A stretch of 6,173 nucleotides of DNA from Firmicutes bacterium CAG:238 (GCA_000435615.1 FR882022.1:1461-7633); one strand, 5' to 3'; counted from the stretch's first letter, positions 1-6,162 are shown. The notes: generated by a model from the sequence alone, not told the origin. Program-made: numbers and translations.

Positions 1-46
1 TTAGTCCACGTTTCAGTTGTTCATTTTTTTTCTGTTTTTCAGCCAT
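1..46 (-). CDS. N-terminus of a probable amino-acid permease (APC/AAT family), cut by window edge
   Basis: Only the first 15 codons are present, reading MAEKQKKNEQLKRGL. The start is well supported: an AAGGAG ribosome binding site (minus strand, 60-55) lies 8 nt before the ATG, and the gene begins 27 nt after the activase stop, so it is very likely the third gene of the same operon. The short hydrophilic lead-in ending in EQLKRGL matches what I remember of bacterial amino-acid permeases such as AroP, where EQLKRGL immediately precedes the first membrane helix. In those proteins the helix follows as a RHIQLIALGG-type sequence. No membrane helix is visible here because the sequence ends. The family call is therefore an inference from a few residues and the context; other transporters or a soluble protein remain possible. 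Confidence 0.5.
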   Translation of the reverse strand, partial: MAEKQKKNEQLKRGL

Positions 47-73
47 AATAATTTCTCCTTCATACAATTTTTG

Positions 74-1039
74 CTATACTTTTCCTTGGATTTCTACCGT
101 CATAACGGCTTCTTCCTCAAAATATCTCTTAATTTTCTCCACGTATACATCATCTGGCTGGCAGAACTCCTCCTGATGCCCGCCAATATGATTTTTCTTT
201 GATATTCCTAAACTATGATATGGCAGCAAACTGACACGCTGCAATTTGTTTTCCTGATAAAATTCAGCAGTCTGCTTGATGATTTCCCATCCATCATTGA
301 TGCCGCTGATAAGCGGCATGCGCATCTGGATTTTCGATCTTATTGCTGCATCCGAGGATAATTGCCGCAGATTTTCTAAAATCAGTTGATTGCTTTGCCC
401 TGTATACCGGTGGTGGATCTCATCATCGATTGCCTTCATGTCAAAAAGAATATCTGTAACGTTATCCATGGATGCGAGTTTTTTTAAGATATCCCCGTCA
501 CCGAACCCTGATGTGTCCAAACATACGCTAATCTCTCTTTGGGCAGCCTCTTCAACAAGTGCTGTTACAAAATCCGGTCTCGATAGCATTTCACCGCCAC
601 TGATGGTCACACCGCCACCAGTATTATCATAAAATTTCTTATCCTGTTCTACCTGTCGCATGACCTCATCAACCGTCATTTCCGATGCTACCGGCTGGAG
701 TGCCTTTGCAACGCAGATGCGCGTGCACTCCAAGCATTTATTGCACCGTTTCTGATCAATATCAATCTGCTTGTTTTCATTGATAAAAATCGCCTTCTGC
801 GTGCAGGACTGCAGGCAATATCCACAGTGAATACAGCTGTTTGGCATACGGATGATCTGCTGCTGAAAATCTATCAATTCCGGATTATGACACCAACTGC
901 AATGCAGTGGGCAGCCTTTCAGAAACACGGTGGTCCGGATCCCCGGCCCATCCTCTGTACTGAATTTCTGGATTGCTCCTACCAAGGCGGTTTTTGTGCT
1001 GTCTTTTTTTTCCGTCCATTCCGTTAATGATGCCGTCAT
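74..1039 (-). CDS. Glycyl radical enzyme activating enzyme (radical SAM, two extra 4Fe-4S clusters)
   Basis: This cytosolic radical SAM activase would use S-adenosylmethionine and an electron to abstract hydrogen from the glycine of its partner enzyme, here Gly764 of the adjacent gene. Residues are numbered from the ATG at 1039. The radical SAM motif CX3CX2C is C43, C47, C50 in KGCPLHCSWCHNPE. A ferredoxin-like insert carries two CX2CX2CX3C sets (C69, C72, C75, C79 and C99, C102, C105, C109), typical of activases for eliminase-type glycyl radical enzymes and absent from the short pyruvate formate-lyase activase. The SAM-binding SGGE motif is at 147-150 and LLPYHSLG lies near the C-terminus. 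Length (321 aa) is normal. A TTG two codons upstream (1045) could start a 323-aa form, but the AGGGAG ribosome binding site (1049-1054) is 9 nt from the ATG and only 3 nt from the TTG. The gene lies 26 nt after the glycyl radical enzyme stop and is surely co-transcribed. Confidence 0.95.
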   Translation of the reverse strand: MTASLTEWTEKKDSTKTALVGAIQKFSTEDGPGIRTTVFLKGCPLHCSWCHNPELIDFQQQIIRMPNSCIHCGYCLQSCTQKAIFINENKQIDIDQKRCNKCLECTRICVAKALQPVASEMTVDEVMRQVEQDKKFYDNTGGGVTISGGEMLSRPDFVTALVEEAAQREISVCLDTSGFGDGDILKKLASMDNVTDILFDMKAIDDEIHHRYTGQSNQLILENLRQLSSDAAIRSKIQMRMPLISGINDGWEIIKQTAEFYQENKLQRVSLLPYHSLGISKKNHIGGHQEEFCQPDDVYVEKIKRYFEEEAVMTVEIQGKV

Positions 1040-1065
1040 GATCAAGTTCTCCCTGCCTGTTGTAT

Positions 1066-3441
1066 CTACTCTGCCTGTTCAAAATGTGCAGTTCTGTAAA
1101 TAATTGTATCTTGTGCACTTTTGTCAAGCTCAGTAAAGTATGCCATATATCCCGCAACACGTACCATCAGACCTTTATACTTCTCCGGGTTTACCTGTGC
1201 ATCTTTCAAAGTCTTTGTATCAACGACATTTATCTGGATGTGCTCGCCTCCATGCTGGAAGTATGTTTTGATGACTCCCTCAATACTCTGCAACCCTTTT
1301 TCTCCTTCAACACCTTTCGGATCAAAACGCAGGTTAAACAAAGCTCCATCATGGAATGCATCCTGTCCCATCGATGCCACTGACTTAACAGTAGCCGTAG
1401 GTCCATTCGTATCACGTCCCATCATCGGCGATGCATTATCACAGAATGGTTCTCCGGCACGACGCCCGTCCGGAGTTGCTCCACATACTGCACCATGCGA
1501 AACATTTACAGTCTGCGAATGAACATTGAAAGAATAATAACCACCTCTGGCATCATGCCAGGTCTGTACATTCTCTGCAATGAAATGCATCATTTCACGA
1601 TAGATACTGTCAACGTGTTCTTCATCATTACCGAATTTTTCCGGCTTGTTGAGAAGAAGCTGCCGCATGCGTTCTTCTCCTTCAAAGTTATGATCCAATG
1701 CATAAATCAACTGCTCCATGGTAATATCTTTATCTTCAAATACACATTTTTCGATGGCAGCGATAGAATCCGCCATATTTGCCGCACCTGTGATATAAAG
1801 ACCTGCAGTGCTGTATTTTGCTCCGCCCTGCTGTACGGATTTTCCGCTTTCCACACAGCCTTTCGTAACCATGGAAGCGAAAATCACCGGGTAGCGCAGC
1901 ATATGAATGCCCTGCATAATGTTGTAGCCGGTCGTAACAAGTCTGTAATGGTGCAGGATCTGTTTTTTCAGTGCATCTTTGAATTCTTCAATGTTCTTAA
2001 ATGCAAGAGGATCTCCTGTCTGAAGTCCCATCAACTTGCCGGTTCTCGGATCGACACCATTGTGCAGAACAAATTCTATCATCTTACCCATATTGACATA
2101 TCCGGCATCCGGGGATCCGTCCGTTGCGCCGCCTCCCGGTCCCGGCTGGATACAGCCAACGATAGTCCAGTCTCTTGCCTCTTCGATGGTACATCCCTTA
2201 CCAAGCGCCATCTTCATCGCTGCTTCATCATTGAAGAAACCCGGATTTGCCTGCCCGTCCTGTATCATCTCGCAACCTTTGCGGAACAGTTTTTCTGGTG
2301 TTCCATCCCAGGTTCTCACTGCCATTACCGGCTGAGTGGTTTTTAACTGGTTTGCTGCTTCCAGACAGAGATAAGAAAGATCGTTGGTTGCATCCTTTCC
2401 ATCCTGCGTCTGTCCGCCTACCACGAGTATCTCCCACATTGGATAACCCGCAAAGGATGTAGCATACCATTTATCTCTGACTTCATAAACTTCGCAGGCT
2501 TTCAGATAGAAACATTCCAGCATTTCAAGTGCTTCATTCTGGGTAATATTTTTTTCGTCAATAACATCTTTTTTGTAATATGGCCACATGTACTGATCGA
2601 ATCTTCCAAATCCGCAGGCAGTTGTGCAGACCTCGATCTGAAAATACACATGCGCAAACCAGACCATCTGCAGCGCCTGTTGGAATGTCTGCGGTGGATT
2701 TTCTGGAACAACCCTGCAGTTTTCAGCAATCGTCAGTAGTTCTTTTTTTCTTTTTTCATCACTGCATACAGCCGCCTGCCGCTCAGCCTCTTCTGCCATC
2801 CGGTGTGCATACGTGATCAGTCCTTCACACTGAATGATGCAGGCAGTCCAGTAGTCAATTTTCTCCTGATCGTCCTTGCCGGTGCTGATCGTATTGCGGA
2901 TGTGCTCACGGCACTCCTCCATATATCCTTTAATGCCCACCGTCAAAAGTTTTTCATGATCACAGGTTGTTTCCCCTGAGACACCATTTCGAAGACCGAC
3001 CGTAATAATATCGTCCTGGATACATTCTTCAATGTGTGCCGGAAGTGCTGTTTTGGAAAGGTCTTCCATAGATTTTCCTTCCCAATATGGCAAAATGCTG
3101 AGGATTTTTTCCCGATCCTCCGGCGAAATGTCATACGGGTCCTTGCTTCTTACCGGAAAATCATCAATATCACTGACATACCATGAGCTGGACTGAAATT
3201 CCGGATGCAGGTTTGCACCGCGGTACTGATTGGTTGCCGTGCCGACAATCAGCTCATCATCCATAATTAAAGTTGTCATTCTCTCCATGATGTACTTTAC
3301 AACCTTTGCACGAAAAATCGGTATTGCATCTCCCGCAAATTTTTTGTAGGCTTCTGTTTGTAGTTCCAAACGTTCTGCTGTAATGCATGGTCTAGAATCC
3401 CACAGCTTATTTCTCATTCGCTGTACTCGTTCGTTTAACAT
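1066..3441 (-). CDS. Glycyl radical enzyme of the eliminase/decarboxylase type, substrate unknown, with Gln in place of the active-site Glu
   Basis: This is a 791-aa cytosolic, oxygen-sensitive enzyme with the PFL-like 10-stranded barrel domain (about residues 10-645) and a C-terminal glycine radical domain (about 665-773). The radical site is Gly764 in RVAGYMAYF. The thiyl residue is Cys430 in IVGCIQPGPGGG, followed by the usual GYVNMGKMIEFVLHNG-like segment. GRFDQYMWPYY (279-289) supplies Asp282, at the position of a conserved active-site aspartate in the eliminases. A single cysteine excludes pyruvate formate-lyase, which has Cys-Cys. Length and layout resemble hydroxyproline dehydratase (HypD), glycerol/propanediol dehydratase and related enzymes. 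However, the Glu two residues after the cysteine in GCVE enzymes is Gln432, so I assign no reaction. The start is firm: AAGGAGG ends 6 nt before the ATG. The gene leads an operon with its activase and a probable permease, and faces an AraC regulator. No BMC encapsulation peptide or shell gene is evident. Confidence 0.93.
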   Translation of the reverse strand: MLNERVQRMRNKLWDSRPCITAERLELQTEAYKKFAGDAIPIFRAKVVKYIMERMTTLIMDDELIVGTATNQYRGANLHPEFQSSSWYVSDIDDFPVRSKDPYDISPEDREKILSILPYWEGKSMEDLSKTALPAHIEECIQDDIITVGLRNGVSGETTCDHEKLLTVGIKGYMEECREHIRNTISTGKDDQEKIDYWTACIIQCEGLITYAHRMAEEAERQAAVCSDEKRKKELLTIAENCRVVPENPPQTFQQALQMVWFAHVYFQIEVCTTACGFGRFDQYMWPYYKKDVIDEKNITQNEALEMLECFYLKACEVYEVRDKWYATSFAGYPMWEILVVGGQTQDGKDATNDLSYLCLEAANQLKTTQPVMAVRTWDGTPEKLFRKGCEMIQDGQANPGFFNDEAAMKMALGKGCTIEEARDWTIVGCIQPGPGGGATDGSPDAGYVNMGKMIEFVLHNGVDPRTGKLMGLQTGDPLAFKNIEEFKDALKKQILHHYRLVTTGYNIMQGIHMLRYPVIFASMVTKGCVESGKSVQQGGAKYSTAGLYITGAANMADSIAAIEKCVFEDKDITMEQLIYALDHNFEGEERMRQLLLNKPEKFGNDEEHVDSIYREMMHFIAENVQTWHDARGGYYSFNVHSQTVNVSHGAVCGATPDGRRAGEPFCDNASPMMGRDTNGPTATVKSVASMGQDAFHDGALFNLRFDPKGVEGEKGLQSIEGVIKTYFQHGGEHIQINVVDTKTLKDAQVNPEKYKGLMVRVAGYMAYFTELDKSAQDTIIYRTAHFEQAE

Positions 3442-3488
3442 TTTCCTCCTCCTTCATAAGTGCTTCCTGCCTCGGTTTTATTCCTTCT

Positions 3489-3533
3489 TTATTTCGTCAA
3501 GTCGATTTCTTCAGGCGATGCAGGTTTTATCAT
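3489..3533 (-). CDS. Possible 14-codon leader peptide in the 5' leader of the glycyl radical operon
   Basis: After the predicted promoter the leader contains an ATG opening a short frame, MIKPASPEEIDLTK, ending in TAA about 47 nt before the enzyme's start. It is preceded only by a weak AAGAA-like purine stretch very close to the ATG, and the predicted transcript would begin only about 6 nt upstream, so it would have to be nearly leaderless. The composition is protein-like, but a frame this short occurs easily by chance. I see no attenuator hairpin pair clearly coupled to it and no run of one regulatory codon. It is recorded only as a possibility. Confidence 0.15.
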   Translation of the reverse strand: MIKPASPEEIDLTK

Positions 3534-3545
3534 TTCTTGATCACA

Positions 3546-3574
3546 ATCATAGCCTTATGTGAAAACAGTAACAA
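3546..3574 (-). promoter_or_regulatory. Sigma-A-type promoter of the glycyl radical enzyme operon
   Basis: On the minus strand a TTGTTA -35 box (3574-3569) is separated by exactly 17 bp from a TATGAT -10 box (3551-3546). This matches the housekeeping consensus at 4 of 6 and 5 of 6 positions. Transcription would start near 3539, giving a leader of about 98 nt before the ATG at 3441. This is the best promoter match I found in the region upstream of the operon. Confidence 0.6.
3560..3573. promoter_or_regulatory. Degenerate cre-like (CcpA) site overlapping the operon promoter
   Basis: TGAAAACAGTAACA agrees with the catabolite-responsive element consensus TGWAARCGYTWNCW at 12 of 14 positions and covers the -35 box and part of the spacer of the predicted operon promoter. 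A CcpA-type repressor bound here would block transcription when preferred sugars are available. The two mismatches fall in the centre, where the important CG pair reads CA, so binding may be weak or absent. No CcpA gene is in view. Confidence 0.25.
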
Positions 3575-3624
3575 TAATTTCTTTGTTTTAAATTTTTATT
3601 TCTTTGCCTTTTTTAACCATCGTT

Positions 3625-3852
3625 TTAATACTTCTCCATGAGGACTTTTTTCGTCGGCGTCGGGAAAGAGCAGGAAAGCTGTTCCGGGTCTTCCTCATTC
3701 AGTACGATATCCATTGCTGCGATATTAAATCATATTCGATTCCTCTGCAGCCGAGATTATACAAAATTTGATTCGTGCGGCATATTACTTCCATCCGGAA
3801 GCAGAAGATCTGACGGATCGGCTGTGTTTTGTTCATTTCTTGTTTTTTGCAT
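3625..3852 (-). pseudogene. Interrupted or remnant small gene upstream of the glycyl radical operon
   Basis: The minus strand carries a strong ribosome binding site (GGAGGAAGGAG) about 8 nt before an ATG at 3852. The frame begins MQKTRNEQNTADPSDLLLPD and continues for 31 codons to TAA (3757-3759). The same frame continues past this stop and one TGA to a second segment starting at 3714 (MDIVLNEEDPEQLSCSFPTP) and ends at TAA 3625-3627, 75 residues in all with two internal stops. Just after, another frame reads LKRWLKKAKK, a plausible basic C-terminus shifted out of frame. The hydrophilic protein-like composition and raised GC suggest a decayed small gene. A genuine 31-residue peptide gene (3757-3852) is the alternative. 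I do not recognise a family. It lies between the operon and its likely regulator. Confidence 0.3.
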
Positions 3853-3980
3853 TAGTTGCTCTCCTTCCTCCAACAGAGTCCATCGTTCGTTAAATTTTTT
3901 TCTATCTTTAGTTTAAAAATCTTATGTCTCGCAAGTAATCATTTGTTTGCTATAAATATAGATTTCTTTGCTAAAAAAGC

Positions 3981-4009
3981 AAAAACCGCTTTTTATGCGG
4001 TCCTTTTTT
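3981..4009. terminator. Terminator-like hairpin just upstream of the AraC gene
   Basis: ACCGC (3985-3989) pairs with GCGGT (3997-4001) across a 7-nt loop. The stem is flanked by an A-run on the left and CCTTTTTT on the right. If the CC is bulged, four more A-T pairs can form. On the minus strand the same stem is followed by TTTTGCTTTTTT, so it could terminate in either direction. The core stem is short. It overlaps the place where the AraC promoter's -35 box should be, so it may instead be an operator or coincidental. Confidence 0.35.
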
Positions 4010-4018
4010 CGTTATAAT
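3991..4018 (+). promoter_or_regulatory. Promoter of the AraC regulator gene (good -10, poor -35)
   Basis: A perfect TATAAT -10 box lies at 4013-4018, placing the transcript start near 4025 and leaving a leader of about 38 nt before the ATG at 4063. The best -35 candidate is TTTATG-like sequence around 3992-3997 with only 3 matches to consensus, so the promoter may be weak or depend on an activator, possibly the AraC protein itself. Confidence 0.5.
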
Positions 4019-4048
4019 ATTGGTATGAAATTAAAGTACAAATGAAAC

Positions 4049-4054
4049 AGGAGG
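4049..4054 (+). promoter_or_regulatory. Ribosome binding site that fixes the AraC start
   Basis: AGGAGG lies 8 nt before the ATG at 4063, an ideal distance. An in-frame ATG at 4042 would put this ribosome binding site inside the coding sequence and has no comparable site of its own, so the 4063 start is preferred. Confidence 0.8.
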
Positions 4055-4062
4055 AAGTCTTT

Positions 4063-5916
4063 ATGCTTTTTGAAAAAACAACTTACGAAGATGATTTTCC
4101 GATTCATATCCGCATCGCTCATATCACCGATTATCCTTTTCATTATCATCAGGATCATGAACTTGTCTATGTGCTCCAGGGAGAAATTTATCTAAAAAAT
4201 GGGTCCGGCAGCTATCTCCTGAAGGAAGGTGACGTTTTTACCAACAGCGGTCATGAAGTCCATGGTCTGCATGCGTCTGATCGAAATAACGTTGCTGCAA
4301 TCATCCAAATTGACAACCATTTCTTTTCTCAGTATTTTCCGGCCTTAAACAAGGCATGTTTCCGCACGTATGTCAACAATGATAAGTATCGTCAGCTTGA
4401 TACACTCCGAAAAATGCTGCTCAATATTCTTATGAATTACACCAAGCGCAGTTTTAACTACAAAAGCACCTGCACAGAGCAAATGATTGATGTTATCAAA
4501 TATCTATATCTCTATTTCAATCTTTTCGCTTTCGAAGATCAGATCGTGGTTAATTTTAAAAATGACAACCCTATCATCATCGAACGGATCAGCAGCATCA
4601 TCAATTATATTTATGAAAATCACAGTGACAAACTCACTCTTGAAACCCTTGCCGAACGAGAACATTTAAGCACATTCTACCTTTCACATCTGATACGTGA
4701 CCATATGGGCATCAGTTTTCAGGAATTGCTTTGCTTTGCCAGAGCTGAAATGTCTGAAATCCCACTCCTGGAAACCGACCATAAAATCAGTTCCATTGCA
4801 CGGGATGCCGGATTTTCTACAACATCCTATTACAACAAATATTTCGTTAAATGGTTTGGTCATACACCTCAGGAACATCGCAAAATGCATGCCTGCCGTA
4901 TTCTCGGACCGGATGTTCCCGCCCATTTCTGCCTGCTTTCTGAAAACGATGCTGTCATTCTTCTTCGTGCCCGGCTTTCTTCGCTCAAAGAACAGGAAGG
5001 AATCGATACGGAGGTGCATCAGATCATGTACCAGGTAAAACTGTCTGCCGATGCAGTTCCCATCAGAAAAAACCACCCTGCACCGGAAATTCTCATTACA
5101 CACGAAGATTATTTTCTTCTTGGAGAGCGGCTCTTTTCTCTGCTCTATGATCTAAATGCGACCAAAATTGCTCTGGCGGTTTCTACTGATGACAGTGAAA
5201 CAACAACCACTCTGATTCTAAACCGTCTTCGTTTTTCAGGATATGAAGTATCCGTTATTTATGAAAACAATCTGAAAGCTGCTTCTTCATATGGCTACGA
5301 TTCTATCGCTTATGCGGTAAGCATCCTGCGTAGCTGCTGCCTGACCGACCAAGATAAATTCTACTGCCGCCTTCGTGATCAAGGCAGCGGTTCAGTTGTT
5401 TTAAAAGGTCTACCTTCCTGTATCACCTCCGGATCGATCCCAAAGCCGGCATTTTATGCTTACAGACTTTTGAAAATTCTTTGCGGCGATTTACTCTTTT
5501 GGGATCAGCATTGTTATATTATCAGATCAGATACGCAGCCTGAAACCTGGATTCTGATCCTGATCAATTATAATCAGGATATCCTCAACCTTTGCTCACG
5601 CAATGCGAGTATTCACGAGACAAAAGACGTGATCAGCACTTTTAGGGATGAGCTCCAGGTCGATTTTCGTCTTGCACTTCCACCTGGAAAATACACTGTC
5701 ATCCAGACAGCATTTTCCAATGCGAATTCAATTTTTTCTCACATGGCGCAACTCGGCTTTCCGGATCATTTTCCACTCAGCAACTTGCTTTCGCAATATT
5801 TCAGTACTGAGCCGCAGACACAAATGCGTACCGAAGATGTTTCCGGGACTATGGATATCAGTTCCTCCATATCCGGTGTCGGCGTGCATGTGACCATTAT
5901 CCAAAAACAGATGTGA
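4063..5916 (+). CDS. AraC-family regulator with cupin sensor domain and degenerate GH39-like C-terminal region
   Basis: A cytosolic one-component transcription regulator of 617 aa (624 if the less likely ATG at 4042 is used). Numbering is from 4063. Residues about 15-80 form an AraC-type cupin, recognisable from PFHYHQDHELVYVLQGEIYL with histidines 27, 29 and 32 and the later LLKEGDVFTNSGHEVHGL. Residues about 168-274 are the double helix-turn-helix, ending in the AraC signature ISSIARDAGFSTTSYYNKYF and GHTPQEHR. The remaining 340 or so residues resemble a shortened glycoside hydrolase family 39 (beta-xylosidase-like) module: a segment near 455-508 (IPKPAFYAYRLLKILCGDLL, then YIIRS and WILILINYN) fits the barrel end and following beta domain of that family. 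Much of the barrel seems missing, so it is probably a sensor or structural remnant, not an enzyme. Divergent from the glycyl radical operon, it is the likely regulator of that operon. Confidence 0.9.
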   Translation: MLFEKTTYEDDFPIHIRIAHITDYPFHYHQDHELVYVLQGEIYLKNGSGSYLLKEGDVFTNSGHEVHGLHASDRNNVAAIIQIDNHFFSQYFPALNKACFRTYVNNDKYRQLDTLRKMLLNILMNYTKRSFNYKSTCTEQMIDVIKYLYLYFNLFAFEDQIVVNFKNDNPIIIERISSIINYIYENHSDKLTLETLAEREHLSTFYLSHLIRDHMGISFQELLCFARAEMSEIPLLETDHKISSIARDAGFSTTSYYNKYFVKWFGHTPQEHRKMHACRILGPDVPAHFCLLSENDAVILLRARLSSLKEQEGIDTEVHQIMYQVKLSADAVPIRKNHPAPEILITHEDYFLLGERLFSLLYDLNATKIALAVSTDDSETTTTLILNRLRFSGYEVSVIYENNLKAASSYGYDSIAYAVSILRSCCLTDQDKFYCRLRDQGSGSVVLKGLPSCITSGSIPKPAFYAYRLLKILCGDLLFWDQHCYIIRSDTQPETWILILINYNQDILNLCSRNASIHETKDVISTFRDELQVDFRLALPPGKYTVIQTAFSNANSIFSHMAQLGFPDHFPLSNLLSQYFSTEPQTQMRTEDVSGTMDISSSISGVGVHVTIIQKQM

Positions 5917-5950
5917 AGGATATAATAAAGCTCCATAAGAACAAAATAAA

Positions 5951-5974
5951 TGAGCAGGCACTTTGTCCTGCTCA
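5951..5974. terminator. Perfect 8-bp hairpin, best as a minus-strand terminator of the tRNA array
   Basis: TGAGCAGG (5951-5958) pairs perfectly with CCTGCTCA (5967-5974) around an 8-nt loop. Read on the minus strand, the stem is followed by TTTATTTTGTTC, a reasonable U-rich tract for transcripts coming from the tRNA genes. Read on the plus strand it is followed by only AATTTCC, so it is weaker for the AraC gene. Confidence 0.55.
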
Positions 5975-5981
5975 AATTTCC

Positions 5982-6011
5982 AGGGTAACCAAACTTTTGC
6001 CAGGTTTCCCT
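5982..6011. repeat. Imperfect inverted repeat between the two terminators
   Basis: AGGGtAACC (5982-5990) and GGTTtCCCT (6003-6011) can pair with one central T-T mismatch around a 12-nt loop. No U-rich tract follows on either strand, so a terminator role is unlikely. The role is unknown. Confidence 0.3.
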
Positions 6012-6033
6012 ATTATGCAATTTAATCTTATAT

Positions 6034-6075
6034 GACAAAAGAACGTTGATTACTCAACGTTCTTTTGTCTTTTGC
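6034..6075. terminator. Strong 16-bp hairpin terminator at the convergent end of the AraC gene and tRNA array
   Basis: GACAAAAGAACGTTGA (6034-6049) pairs perfectly with TCAACGTTCTTTTGTC (6054-6069) around a TTAC loop. In the plus direction the stem ends in a T-rich arm and runs into TTTTGCTTTCG, a good intrinsic terminator for the AraC transcript. It begins 14 nt from the 3' end of tRNA-Cys, so in the minus direction it may also help define the tRNA transcript end. Confidence 0.75.
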
Positions 6076-6083
6076 TTTCGTTG

Positions 6084-6158
<75 letters not shown>

Positions 6159-6162
6159 GAAT

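Larger units (their letters stand above)
3442..4062. other. Long divergent intergenic region between the glycyl radical enzyme and the AraC gene
   Basis: This gap of about 620 bp is long for two divergent bacterial genes. Its two ends are strongly A/T-rich. The glycyl radical enzyme promoter lies at the left end and the AraC promoter at the right end. The middle (about 3625-3855) is richer in GC (about 55% over 3661-3720) and holds an interrupted minus-strand reading frame with a strong ribosome binding site, described separately. A terminator-like hairpin sits at about 3980-4009. I see no transposase, tRNA, CRISPR array or clear riboswitch here. Confidence 0.7.

Noticed and set aside
1848..1862. 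GCVES at residues 528-532 of the glycyl radical enzyme looks like the GCVE thiyl motif.
   Set aside because: It lies about 100 residues past the active-site position. It aligns with a region that in related enzymes reads like DCIEKGKD before the GGA(R/K)Y(N/S)T segment. The true thiyl cysteine is Cys430, in the EARDWTIVGC context.
1495..2346. A 283-codon plus-strand open frame inside the glycyl radical enzyme gene.
   Set aside because: It is antisense to the strongly supported enzyme gene, has no matching ribosome binding site, and its composition (many Cys, His, Phe) is typical of a mirrored frame.
1066..3441. Pyruvate formate-lyase or choline TMA-lyase as the identity of the large enzyme.
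   Set aside because: Pyruvate formate-lyase needs adjacent Cys-Cys, but only Cys430 is present. Choline lyase has GCVEP with Glu, and no cut-cluster or microcompartment genes are visible.
3407..3457. A 16-codon minus-strand frame (MKEEENVKRT...) beginning just before the enzyme's start and overlapping it.
   Set aside because: Its first codons are simply the ribosome binding site of the enzyme read as protein. Translating it would compete with the enzyme's own start, so coincidence is more likely.
3421..3900. A shared CGTTCGTTtAA-like sequence at about 3428 and 3884 as a possible direct repeat or operator pair.
   Set aside because: The match is short, one copy lies inside the enzyme's coding sequence at its start codon, and A/T-rich flanks make such matches likely by chance.
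3638..3916. A 92-codon plus-strand frame in the divergent intergenic region.
   Set aside because: It has no ribosome binding site, is very rich in Ser, Phe and Cys, and runs antisense to the minus-strand frame that has a strong ribosome binding site. It looks like a chance open frame.
5728..6038. Minus-strand frames of 77 and 90 codons overlapping the 3' end of the AraC gene.
   Set aside because: They are antisense to a well-supported gene, run through the terminator region, and lack ribosome binding sites.
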